Shown piece by piece: positions 46,000-57,575 of a DNA stretch of 64,000 nt (position 1 is the first letter of the stretch; the number at the start of each line of letters is the position of its first letter). The stretch spans positions 12,554,471 through 12,618,470 of the forward strand of contig NC_084819.1 in the NCBI RefSeq assembly GCF_963583255.1. Direction: 5' to 3'. Origin of the DNA: Pyrus communis (Eukaryota; Streptophyta; Magnoliopsida; Rosales; Rosaceae). Made by a program: the position numbers and the translations under genes. A model generated the notes under the pieces. That model ran no database searches. It was not told where the DNA came from and saw nothing but the letters and a program-made list of their open reading frames with translations.

Positions 46000-48900
46000 A
46001 CAACCAACTTAATCATCTAAACTCATACAATAGCTTCGGATAAATCTCTCTCATCCGATTCTCCTTCTCCCACGTAATTTCTTCCACTGAATGCTTTCTT
46101 CACAAATTCTTTACCAATTACACTGTCTTAATTCTCAATACATTCTTTTTCCAATCCAAAGTCGTCCTTGGTTCCTCAATCAGTTTAATCCGGATTAATT
46201 CTCAACAGTTGCACCGGAACTCTATGTGACGAATCTGCCACCTAGTGACAATGCATCGAAATATAATACATTATGCACCTTAGCCAATTCTGAAGACATC
46301 ACCACTTGTATGCAACTTCATCGATTCCTTTAGTGGTAAAAAACGGTCTGATGTGTTTAAGACTTAATTTGCTTTCCTTTCCCAGTCGAATCATACATTT
46401 CTAAAGTGAAAACTTCAAAATTATAAGATCATCTACGTTAAACATTCGATTAGTGACATGTTCAACTCTTAATCACTTTTGCCATTCCTGGCTACTCTCA
46501 GGTTAAACTTAATCACCTGAATACTTTGAGAAGACTCATCCATAGTTTCAGGGCCTACCAAAACTCTTTCGTGATCGAATCTTCTCTATCCAGAAGTATT
46601 TCTTCCACAAATCAACAAAAATCGACACATTTCACGGTCCTTATGGCGTTACTTTGGAAACTGTGCAACCAACATACTTAAGAAACTCAGCAGTTCCGTA
46701 ACCCAAATCTCTTCTCCATAAAACATATAAGTACTGTTGCACTGTGGTTGTTACTCAACACTAGAGTAAATGTACTAACTTAGTACATTGATCAACTATC
46801 ACTTCAAGTTCAATCTTAACCATCCTATTCTCGAACTCAGCAATCTTTCTTTTTCCCTTCTTTCTTTACCTTGGTTAATTCTTAATTTTCTTCGTTAACC
46901 ATTTGAGTCTTAAGTACGACCTTACTAAAAAAAGACTTAACTTGAAAATTAGCAATTACAACTTCTTCTCAATCTTTCATTCTCAACTTTACTTCAATTG
47001 ATTTCCAATCCACAAGAAGACAATCTTGGCAAGCGTGCCAGACATCAACTTTTACCACCGTCTTTTCACCAAGTGCATCAGCTAGAACAATTTTACGATC
47101 ACCTTGGTCGTACAATCATGTTCATTAAACAATTCAATCCACCTTCGCTGCCTTATATCAAAATCCTTCCAAGTAATAGATATTGGAGACTTTTTGGATT
47201 CGTAAAAATCTTGCATTCTTACCACATATAATGTTTTCATAACTTCACAGCAAGAATGGTAATCATGACTTCCAAATCACCAGTAGGGTAATTTATTTCA
47301 TGAGGTTCCTTTCGTCGTGAAACGTATGTAATCACCCTAACATTTGCATCAACATGCATCTCATACCATTCAAGAAACATCACTAAAATTTATGATTACC
47401 ACTATCTTCTGGGAATACTAAAATACGTGCATGAGTGAGGAAATACTTCAGTTGTTGAATTCTTTGCTCACAATTTCCTTCCCACTCATACATAACCTCT
47501 TTTCTCAACAATCTTGCCAATGACAAAGCAATGACTGAAAAATCTTTCACGAACCGTCCATGATAGCTTGTTAAGCTAGGATAACTCCGAATCCCAATCA
47601 CGATTCGTGGTTGTTCTAAATTCTCAATTTCTGCTACCTTTTAAGAATTCATTTGAATACCTGAAGCAGATATAACATATCTCAAAAATGCTACTTGATT
47701 TATCCAACATTGGCATTTGCTAAACTTAGCATACAATCGACGTTCCCTCGATCTTTGCAATACCAATTTAAGATGTTTAGCATACTTTGCTCTAGTCTTA
47801 TCAATCCTTTCAATAGCAACAACAACAAATCGGTCTAGATATCATTGGAATACTTCATTCATCAAATTCATAAAGTAGTAGATGCATTCGTCACTCCGAA
47901 TGACATCACCAAAACTTGAAATGACCTTAACGAGTCCTGAAAGTTATCATAAGGGCATCCTCACCAATAATCTTCAACTAATAATATCCAGACCTCAAGT
48001 CAATCTTAGAAAATATACAACCACCTAGAAGCTGATCAAACAACCATCAATGTGAGGTTACGAATAACGGTTTTCAATTGTTACTCGATTCAACTGCTTA
48101 TAATCAAAGCACAGCCTTAACGTCCATTTTCTTTCTCACCAATAAACTGGGGTTCCCCCAACGTAATGTACTAAGTTGAATAAAAACCTTTATCAACCAA
48201 TTTCCAATTCTCTTAGTTCAAAAGGCAACATTCTATAATATATGGTTTGTACCTGGAGACAAATCCATAGTGAACTCTACATCTTTAACTGGCGACAATC
48301 CAGGTAAATTCTCAGGGAAAATGTCAGGTAAATGTTTGACTACTCCCACTTCTTCCACACTACTAGAAGTGACATCCTTTAGTATCACATGAGATAAGTA
48401 TCCTTGGCAGCCTTTTGTTAATAATCTCTTTGCTCTCACAGCATAAATAACGGCCTGCCTCACTCCACTTTGCATACTTACAAAAGTAATCTCTAGTCAT
48501 CCAGACCGATGGAAAATAATTGGTTTCCCGGAAATAAAGTATATACTCATATACGTAATATATCTCAAAAATGCTAGACAATATGAATGTATGTCATGCC
48601 AAGTATCATAATAGAATGCTCTAGAATAACATCGAAATCCACAATCTAATGGAACAAAAGTAGCTAGCAACAATACATACTCTACTAATACTGAGCACTC
48701 TGAATAGTACGATACTAACATAGAATAACCTATCGGTTTACTTGCTTAACGAATCCACGAATAAGTTATTAATATTACGGTCTGCAGCCCGCAATACTGA
48801 TAAATCATCGTTGTCTCGATAAGTAAGCAACAACTCTCGAGGGTGTAATATTACTATTTTGCCACTCATTAGGAAATACATACACACGTCTCAACCGCGT

Positions 48901-50150
48901 CTATTTACTACTTCCTAGGCAATAACATTAATAACGTAAAATTTCTACATTAACAACAAATAGACTCTAGCTGAGTCATTAAGAATAATTATCGTACCCC
49001 TAATCAAATCCGAATAATTCTGAGTATCTTGCAGTGATGTGTGGTTAACACATCCCTGGGCTTGTTGTTGTCTCCCACAACCTCTATTAGTGTAAATACT
49101 TCGCTCGTGTACACCACGGCCTAACTGACCATAATTAATAGATCCAGGAACTTGCTGGATCGGCGCCAGTTGTGGCAAAGAAGACTGCTAGGGCTTCTGT
49201 TGGCTTTGGACATAATTTGTAGTTCTATGTCCCATCTATCCACTTGTAAAGCGTCCACTGCTTTCTTGCCCACATTCTCAAAGGTGTCCATTATTGTACC
49301 TACAGTACAAAGGTACATTTCTTTTACCAAAATCACCTTGTCTCTGAGATCTGGGATTACCAATACATCTATCACTTCGCCTCTGGTCAATGGCATTAAA
49401 ACCTTTGCCAAAAGAACTAGAATTAGCTTCACTTCTTTTGAAGTTCCGAATCTTTCTATATTCTTGATATGACGAATCATTAACTTTATCGTCCTCTTTT
49501 GATTCCCATTCTTTTATCATTCTTCTTTACTCTCGCTGAACATGTTCTCAGAGTCCTCAAGGCTCAACAACATCTTGTATACTCCTGGTAGGAATTACAA
49601 TGGATAGTGGTCACCCAAAATACCACTGCCTTATGCCACCCAGCCTAAAACAATATAACACTTCAATCAAAATAGCAGCAATATTCGAATGGGACGAGGC
49701 AAGTCTGAGAACTTTCTATAATACTCATTGATCGTCAGCTTTCCTTGTCTCACATTTGCAAACTCTTGCTTTCTACCATCATAAGATGCCAAAGGAAATA
49801 ATTCTTTTCTTTAAACAAGTCCTTAAACAATTCTCAATCGGTTGTTTCCTTTGGTGACAACGAATTATACTCCTATTTCCACCAGGATACAAGTTCATAA
49901 CTCAAACCAGGTAATCGTCTCAACCCTTCTGTCAAAAGGAAGATTCCTTTGACTTGCATAATCCAAAACGTCTTTTCCAAATGATTAAGCCATCGCTTTG
50001 CTCCCTTAGGTTCATCATTTCATAAGGTGATTCAAATTCAACTCATAACCCATCTTAAAATGTCCCTTTTTGATAATATACTGAATCACCAAAATAATAG
50101 TTTCCCCTAACAGCTAAATCAGGGAGACTAAATTCCTCTAACTACGTGGT
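46000..50150 (-). pseudogene. Decayed gag-pol interior of the gypsy element
   Basis: From right to left on the minus strand I see gag remains with a degraded zinc-knuckle region (about 49520-49100). Next comes the segment leading into reverse transcriptase (48475-48233: VKHLPDIFPENLPGL, matching the usual FPDVFPEDLPGLPP type) and an RT/RNase H connection (47601-47383: YHGRFVKDFSVIALSLARLL, then LTHARILVFPEDSG). The integrase end (about 46560: VGPETMDESSQ) and the final chromovirus-like tail (VEEITWEKENRMREIYP near 46080) follow. Many stops and frameshifts separate these pieces, so no enzyme could be made. Confidence 0.8.
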
Positions 50151-50219
50151 TTGCTACGAGGCGGTGTAGTTCTGACAGAATTCACTAGAACTTCTCAAGA
50201 TGTCCAAGATTGAAACTTA

Positions 50220-50232
50220 GGCTCTGATACCA
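50220..50232 (-). other. Gypsy primer-binding site (tRNA-iMet)
   Basis: On the minus strand the sequence reads TGGTATCAGAGCC, two bases from the LTR end. It is complementary to the 3' end of initiator tRNA-Met. Confidence 0.9.
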
Positions 50233-50234
50233 AC

Positions 50235-52505
50235 TGACACACCCCGTCCCGAAGGAGGGTATGCTGGCCGTCACGTGAGAGTGACGTAACCATTTGCACA
50301 GTTCGGAAGCTTTAAAATATACTACTTCTAAAATGCAACACCCGAAGGTGAGTCCTTATTTGGTCCATTCTGTCAGAACTCCGTTGAATTTCCTCGTAGT
50401 CACCACACCTTTGCAATTCTTGAACCTGGAGGGGCGCAAAACAAAGTTGAGTGGGTCAGTAAAACAATTCTTTTCCAATTCCAAACACTTCTCAAAACTT
50501 TGTAACCCCTCGCCGTAAAACAAGTATAATTTCCCAGAAAATAAACATATATACGTATGTATAGATATGTCAATCATGTTCCATGATATGCCATTCATGC
50601 TCACAATATGCCATTCATGCTTGAGAATATGCCACAATAGAATCTCATAATAAATGTAAATGCTCAAGCGTAATCACATCACAATATATAATCTGGCAGC
50701 CGGGAGTCACCTAACGTGACATGTACCGCTGCACTTAGAGCTCCACGCTCAACTCATTCACTGAATCTGCACACGAGTCGGAACCACCTAACGTGGTCTG
50801 CACGACAAGCTGGGTGTAATATATATGTATGCTCTAGTGCTACGATCACGTGAAGCTGTGCGATAAATCGCGGGTCACCTACAAGTCGGAACCACCTAAT
50901 GTGGTCTCCACGACAGGCTTGCACCTAACTTGGATCCAAGACGAGCATGCGGTGCTGGTGAACATACACGTGAAGGCTGTGCCCTGGCCCTGGACGGGAG
51001 CACTAACACCGGGGGTGCAGATTATGAGCTCTCTAAGCATCTCAACCTACTACTGCATAACAACATGAATACCACTTACCTGGAACTTACCTGTGCGTCC
51101 ACAGCACCAATACACATATATAAATGTATGCCACTACTAATGCATGTGATGATAGTATTTCAATCGTAGCTTACCTGGGCCTCCTCAGCACCATGCAACA
51201 GTATGCATAATTATGGTAATGCACATATTAAAATATGATGCATATATGACAGGATAATTAATTCGTATTTCTTTTAAAATACGTTTCTGGGAAATACGTC
51301 AAGCATACGTGTATATATATATATATACTGAAAAATAACTGCCCACTCACTGATCACATCGACGTCTCATAGGTCCCTGAACCTCCCCTAGCTTGGTTAC
51401 ATTCCTCTTTTGTATAATTTTCACCTATACAAACAGTAACCAAATTGACATTATTTAACGCACATACACCAAACATTCGTCCATAACTTTCTCATACGTT
51501 GCTCAATTTGGGTGTATGAATATACCACGGTGATCTACACGACGTCACGAACGCGTGACAATTTTCAGAACTCAATTTGGAGCTCTCACGCGCCCCCACG
51601 CGCCCTGTTCACGCGCTGCCCACGCGCGCGTCTTCTTCCTCGCGTCGCCGGACTGGTTTCGCCGGAGATGGTGTTTTGCCGGAATTTCTGGGTAAATTTC
51701 AAAGTGTCATAACTTCTTCATTTCTTAACCATTTTCGACGTACTATATATCAAAATGAAGGTATTGACGAGACGAACACATCCATACCTGTCTCAACCCC
51801 TAACTCGCCGTGGTTTCGCCGGAAAAAGCCCCGACAGCTCCGGCCAAACTTTGAACTTGTCGTTCTCCGTGTTCCTATGTCCATTTTTCACGTAATCTAT
51901 ACCAAAATGAAGCCCTAATCATAATCTACCACGTTGGACTAGTTTTAGGGCCTAAAAACAACGGAATCAAACTTTTCCAAAAATACGAAAATTCGGCCGG
52001 ACTTACAGTTCGTGATCCCGACGTCCAAATCCTTCAAACGAAGCACTCCGAGCTTCCTTAGGACCTCACCAAGCTTCCTACAAGCTTCAAAATCCCAGAA
52101 AACATCAAGTTTTACGTGTGCATGAACAGTGCACACGCACAGTGAAATTGAAATCCAGGTTTTCCGAAGTGAAACTCACCTGAAATTGGTACCATCGTGT
52201 TCGTGTGGTCTTTAGGAGTACGATGGTGGTCTTAGATCCTTCGTTGGTATAGTTTTGGGGTGGTTTGTGGGTGGTCTGTGTGAGTTCGAAGGAGAGAGAG
52301 AGAACTCTCAGAGAATGAGAGATTTGTGAGGGAGGAGAGAGAGAGAGACAAGGCACGGGAATGAGGGAGAGATTTGAGGGAGGTGGGATCCTACCCAATC
52401 CCTAAATCATCAAGTTACAACATATTTTACGCCTCTTAGTCCCGTTTAAGGGCATTTTCATAACTTCACATCCTCGGAATTAAAATTCTGGGACGGGTTG
52501 TGACA
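50235..52505 (-). repeat. 5' LTR (right copy) of the gypsy element
   Basis: Nearly identical to 43695-45961. As the 5' LTR it should hold the active promoter, firing leftward. No convincing TATA box was fixed. Confidence 0.95.
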
Positions 52506-52726
52506 TGTAATCTCCTTGTATTTAATTTTAAGGAAAACTAATGAAAATGGGACATAGAACATATTTATTTAAAGGAATCGCCAGACAGAACAAAAAGTCA
52601 GAAGAAAGATGACCAGGGCTGGATCAAATAATTCATTGAGTGTACATTAAGAGATGGATAAAATTTCTTTTTACCCTTATGTAAGGATCCAGTAGGTTGG
52701 GTAGCTTTTGTTATCTTTTCTTCCAT

Positions 52727-53528
52727 TTAGAACTTTGAGTTATAACGAAAATGATAAAATAAAAGATAAAATGAATAGTACAATGATTGATTTTTTAGTG
52801 TAAAAATGTGATTTTTCATTAAAGTTACAGTAGTGGTAGCTTTTCGTTAAAGTTTTTTTAATTTTAAGGATCAGTCTTTAGTTAATGGCCTTGGTATCGG
52901 TTCTTAATCTTTTTTTTTTTTTTTTGGTATGATTTTCCTAATTTTTCTTCATACGTCCAAGCCTTCCTTCGTGTGGCACAAAAATTTCGCTTCAAACATT
53001 CAGGGGAATTTCAAACGTAGTGTATTAGGTTCGCACGCTTGCAAAATTGTTTGTCTACAACAATCACATTTGGGAAATCTTATTAGAAATATGGGTTTCA
53101 TACTTTTAATAAATTTTGTGATATTTGAAGATCAACGTTGAAATTTCCCAGATACAAAATTGTTACCCCGACAGTGCCGAAATCTAAACCTTGATCTTCA
53201 AATATCACAAAATTTATTAAAAGTATGAAACAATTCATTGTATTGATATTTATCAAATCCAATATCAATAAACAGTTCTATTATGTAGAGTTCAAAATTT
53301 ACTTAACATGTTAATGCTAATAATTTAAGCCAAATTACTCTTAATTGTACTACTAATGCCCTTTGAAAGAGAAAAATAATGAAAAGAGCTTGAAAACTTC
53401 GAGTTTTAAAGATAAGGACAAAATAAGGGGTAAAGTGAATAGTACCAGGATTGACTTTTTAGTGTAAAAATTTGATTTTTCGTTAAAGTGAACAGTATTA
53501 TGAGCTTTTCGTTAAAGTTCTCTAAAGA
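52727..53528. repeat. Two copies of a dispersed repeat (GTGAATAGTAC...TTTTTCGTTAAAG)
   Basis: 52727-52865 and 53385-53528 share ATAAAATGAATAGTAC, GATTGA(T/C)TTTTTAGTGTAAAAAT, TTTGATTTTTCGTTAAAG and GCTTTTCGTTAAAGTT. I recognise this as a high-copy repeat type in Rosaceae-like genomes, from memory only. It has no coding capacity. The AT-rich sequence between the copies has no gene. Confidence 0.6.
53095..53231. repeat. Perfect 41-bp inverted repeat with 55-bp loop
   Basis: 53095-53135 (GTTTCATACTTTTAATAAAT...) is the exact reverse complement of 53191-53231. Transcribed RNA would form a long, perfectly paired hairpin. There is no evidence here for a promoter or for processing. Confidence 0.85.
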
Positions 53529-54135
53529 TAAAACGTCCTTTTAAGTAAGTCTGGAAGAAAATACCGAAACTCTCAAAGCCAACCCAAGAAACCAAAACCT
53601 GGCCCAAAATCCCAAAATTTTTGATAACATGATACCGAAGAATCTCGATAATTCGGTACATGATTAGGGTCATCACCGCATTTTTAGTAATACCAAACCG
53701 AATTGATTATAATTTTTTTCAAACTTTTATTATATAATACATATCATTATAAATAATCCTAGCCATTACATTGGTTAAGATTAAATTCCTACTGTTGTTT
53801 TGAATAGAAGAGCGAAGAGAAGAGTCTCTTTCCTTTTCTCAATCTCTCAAACCCAGACCACCGGACCCCGCCCCCATCATCACTCTGTTGCTCGTCTCTC
53901 TTCGTCACGTTCTAAATGGCAGCCAACCACCACCACTCTTTGATCGACCACCGTTGTTGCATTTGGATTTCTTCAATACGTGAACTTCTGATAAACTTTG
54001 TTTGATTTACCACCTGGATTTGCTTCAATGTATTAAATTTGGAAGTTTTATGTAGTGGATAAGCTCTTGTTGTCTTGACTTCACTCAGCTTCTCTTTAAT
54101 GGTGACTCACTTCACATCTCTTAATTGGATTAGAA

Positions 54136-54736
54136 GTTCCAACTAGACCTGACATTTCACGCATGACCTGTTAATCCGATATGAAATGATACGAAAATAA
54201 CGGATTTCAATTCAAGGCTTAATCGATCCGGTGTATTATCGCGTCAATTGGTTACATAACGCTTTGATTCAGATCTACAAGCAGGTAATCCATTAAACTA
54301 AAATCCCTAACTATATGATAGGCATAGTTTCACGTGTAATATGTGTATTATACATGTACTCATGTATATTTCACGTACTCTACTTGTTCATATTTAACAT
54401 AGTAGACTTGTTTTGTATTTATCGCGTAACGTTATGTGTTTTGAAAGTAATACTTATGTGGCTAAGCTTGTAGTGCTTAACGAAATTGTAGTCCTATTGT
54501 TGAATCAAAGGACCTTATGAATTCAGATGTTAATATTTAGTAATCTCGTATGAATTTTTTTTATTTGACCTTTTATCAAAGTATATATTGTTTTCAATAG
54601 GTCGGGTTGAAGTTTGAATTCTTAAACTCATTAAGATAATTCAGTAGCCACGACATGACCTGTTATAATAACTAACTTGACACAAAAACCACACAAACAC
54701 GGCAAACACAACTTCTTTGCCAGGTCTAGTTCCAAA
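54136..54736. mobile_element. Non-autonomous hAT-like element (copy 1)
   Basis: 54144-54728 has inverted ends TAGACCTG(A/G)CA. It is flanked by GTTCCAAC (54136-54143) and GTTCCAAA (54729-54736), 7 of 8 identical. About 585 bp, no coding capacity. Confidence 0.7.
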
Positions 54737-55645
54737 TGCTGAGAAATCTCCATAAGGTTCATCATTTCGATTTACTAAACTGAATAAAAAATGGAACTAA
54801 TTATCAAAATTAATGATTTTTAGTCAGATATTGGTTTTTTTAATTCCTTTCTTATTTTCGAAACTAGCCCTACTTGAGCATTGTATCTTATTTTCAATTC
54901 TCGTCAAATATGAATTTGAATAACATTATTGCTAACTCATTATGATGCTTAACCCACTCCCCACTCTCCCATCTCCTATTATAAATAATATTGTTTGTTT
55001 AAAAAAAAAAGACATTGTCCCTTAAATTACAAATAGCAAAAAAGGTCCTTTTAAGTAGGTCTAGAAGAAAATACTGAAACTCTCGAAGCCAACCCAAGAA
55101 ACCCAAACCTGGCCCAAAATCCCAAATTTTTTGGTAACATGATACCGAAGAATCTTGATAATTCAGTACAGAATTAGGGTCATTGCTGTATTTTCAGTAC
55201 TACCAAACCGAAGTGATTATAATTTTTTTCCAACTTTTATTATATAATACATATCATTATAAATAATCCTAGCCATTACATTGGTTAAGATTAAATTCCC
55301 ACCATTGTTTTGAATAGAAGAGCGAAGAGAAGAGTCTCTTTCCTCTTCTTAATCTCTCAAACCCAGACCATCAGAACCCACCCCCATCATCACTCTGTTG
55401 CTCGTCTCTCTCCGTCTCGTTCTAAACAACGGCCAACCACCATCACTCTTCGATCGACCACCATCGTTGCATTTGGATTTCTTCAATACGTGAATTTCTG
55501 ATAAACTTTGTTTGATTTACCACCTGGATTTGCTTCAATGTATTAAATTTGGAAGTTTTATGTAGTGGATAAGCTCTTGTTGTCTCGACTTCACTCACCT
55601 TCTCTTTAACGGTGATTCACTTCACATCTCTTAATTGGATTAGAA

Positions 55646-56205
55646 GTTCCAACTAGACCTGGCATTTCACGCACGACCCGTTAATCCGATATGAAATGAT
55701 ACAAAAATAACGAAGTTCGAGTCAAGGCTTAATCGATCCGGTGTGTTATCAGGTCAATTGGTTACATAACGCTTTGATTCAGATCTACAAGCAGGTAATC
55801 CGTTAAACTAAAAACCCTAACTATATGATAGGCATAGTTCATGTGTAATATGTGTATTATACATGTACTCATGTATATTTCACGTACTCTACTCGTTCAT
55901 ATTTAACATAGTATACTTGTTTTGTATTTATCGCGTAACATTATGTGTTTTGAAAGTAATATTTACATGGCACGGAGGTCGAAGCTTGTAGTGCTTAACG
56001 AAATTGTAGTCCTATTGTTGAATTTTTTTTTATTTGACCTTTTATTAAAGTATATATTGTTTTTAACAGGTCGGGTTGAAGTTTGAATTCTTAAACTCAT
56101 TAAGATAATTTAGTAGCCATGACATGGCCCGTTATAATAACTAACTTGACACAAAAGCCACACAAACTTGGCAAACACAACTTCTTTGTTAGGTCTAGTT
56201 CCAAA
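55646..56205. mobile_element. Non-autonomous hAT-like element (copy 2)
   Basis: 55654-56197 is the same insertion as at 54144-54728, in the second copy of the tandem duplication, with the same flanks. It was therefore present before the duplication. Confidence 0.7.
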
Positions 56206-56699
56206 TGCTGAGAAATCTCCACAAGGTTCATCATTTCGATTTACTAAACTGAATAAAAAATGGAACTAATTATCAAAATTAATGATTTTCAGTCAGATAT
56301 TGGTTTTTTTTTTGTTCCTTTCTTATTTTTAAAACTAGCCCTACGTGAGCATTGTATCTTATTTTCGATTCTCGTTAAAATGAATTTGAATAGCATTATT
56401 ACTAACTCATTGTGATACTTAACCCACTCCCCCATCTCCTATTATAAATAATATTGTTTGTTAAAAAAATAAAAAAAATAAAAAAAACAAACAAACATTG
56501 TCCCTTAAATTACAAATAGCAAAATAAATATACCAAAAAAGGCCCTTTTCTTGAAGGAAAAGAAAAAGATAAAAGAAAAAGGAAAATGTTAGTTGACCCG
56601 ACCCAACCTAACTAAAAATCTCCCGCGACCCAGCGGCAATCCCCGATAAACACGTGTACGTCTCCGATATAATCTGCGAACCCGGCAGACTCGGGCGTG

Positions 56700-57575
56700 G
56701 ACCCATTGACCCATTGCATTACCCGTCTTCTTCTCCTCCTTATATACAAATAAGGAAAACCCCCAAATCCCATCCGCTCTGATCTCCATTTCTGCGATCT
56801 CTGAAGCTCCCTTTGGCTTTGACCAACCACCATAACCATCCATTCATCCTTCCTCCGCCATGCTCCGCCGCTAAATCCCCTGAAAGCCGCTATATCCCCC
56901 GATTTCACGACTACCTAGAAGCCGGGTTTCTCAGATTTCGTAGCTCTGGTTCACGATCTGGAGCGGGTTTTGCTGCAACGTTCGGGTTTAGGGGTTTCGA
57001 AGAGCATACGATAATGCCTTCGGTGCCCGCTCACCTCCTCCTACGACCCTCGGCCCCTAACTTGACTTCCTTCCACGGCGGCTCTTGCTCTCATCGTCTG
57101 AAACATCTCGAAAAAGGTGATCGGCGCGGTAATCTTAGTTAACATTAGGTCTAAATCTCACTTGGGTTCGTTTATCTTGTGGTTCTTGCTCAGCTTCCCA
57201 GTCTGTGGCGAAGTTTAGAGAGTTCTCGTCGAGATTTCTTCGAGAAATCTGAGGTTTTAAGGATCGAAGAAATCCTCGTTAAGGCTTTAAAAAGTTTGGA
57301 ATCGTTTTGTAAGATCTTGGTGCGAAGGTTGTTCTTTCTGCTAACTTTATTCGAGGTAATTAATTTTATGAATTTAGCTTGGTGTTCATTGTTTTTATTT
57401 ATATTTAGGTTCAGATAATGAGGCAGCTGGATATTTCGATTATATGATGGATATGTAGTTATTTTTGTAGCTCAATGATTTGGTTAACTCTGTTGATTTG
57501 ATTTCTTCAATGATGTTTGATGTTTGATGTTGTTAACATGTGGATTTTGGCATTGTGTAGAATTTGTTATTGTAG
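56700..57575 (+). promoter_or_regulatory. Promoter and 5' leader of the 57576 gene, with a possible uORF
   Basis: ACACGTGTAC near 56650 contains a G-box, and a TATA-like CTTATATACAAATA lies at about 56739. The sequence then becomes GC-rich and leader-like. An ATG at 57014 opens a 42-codon frame (MPSVPAHLLLRPSAPNLTSF...) ending at 57142, with a donor-like AAAAAG|GTGATC at about 57116. A leader intron from there to an acceptor near 57560 (GTGTAG) is likely. The small frame could be a regulatory uORF or an alternative N-terminus; splicing as drawn would not join it in frame to the main protein. Confidence 0.5.

Larger units (their letters stand above)
43690..52510 (-). mobile_element. Complete Ty3/gypsy-type LTR retrotransposon with defective interior
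   Basis: The element spans 43695-52505 with identical 5-bp duplications TGTAA at 43690-43694 and 52506-52510. The LTRs are 43695-45961 (2,267 bp) and 50235-52505 (2,271 bp), TG...CA. By eye they differ at only four bases (near 44216, 44544, 45670, 45889) and by a 4-bp indel in a TA run (near 44770/51310). The primer-binding site is at 50220-50232 and the polypurine tract at 45962-45974, so the element reads on the minus strand and the right LTR is the 5' LTR. Interior traces of gag, RT-RNase H and integrase identify it as Ty3/gypsy. All frames are broken. Confidence 0.95.
53530..56545 (+). repeat. Diverged 1.5-kb tandem duplication
   Basis: Copy 1 (about 53536-55035) and copy 2 (about 55046-56545) align along their whole length with an offset of about 1,510 bp near the start, with scattered substitutions and small indels; copy 2 lacks a few short segments. 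Each copy includes a leader-like stretch (AGAGTCTCTTTCC... with many CCACCA) and an inserted hAT-like element. The 63-codon frame at 55310 in copy 2 is not conserved as a frame in copy 1 and is not a convincing gene. Confidence 0.85.

Noticed and set aside
53095..53231. A microRNA gene
   Set aside because: The arms are perfect along 41 bp, unlike typical miRNA precursors, and no promoter or known miRNA sequence was recognised; kept only as an inverted repeat.
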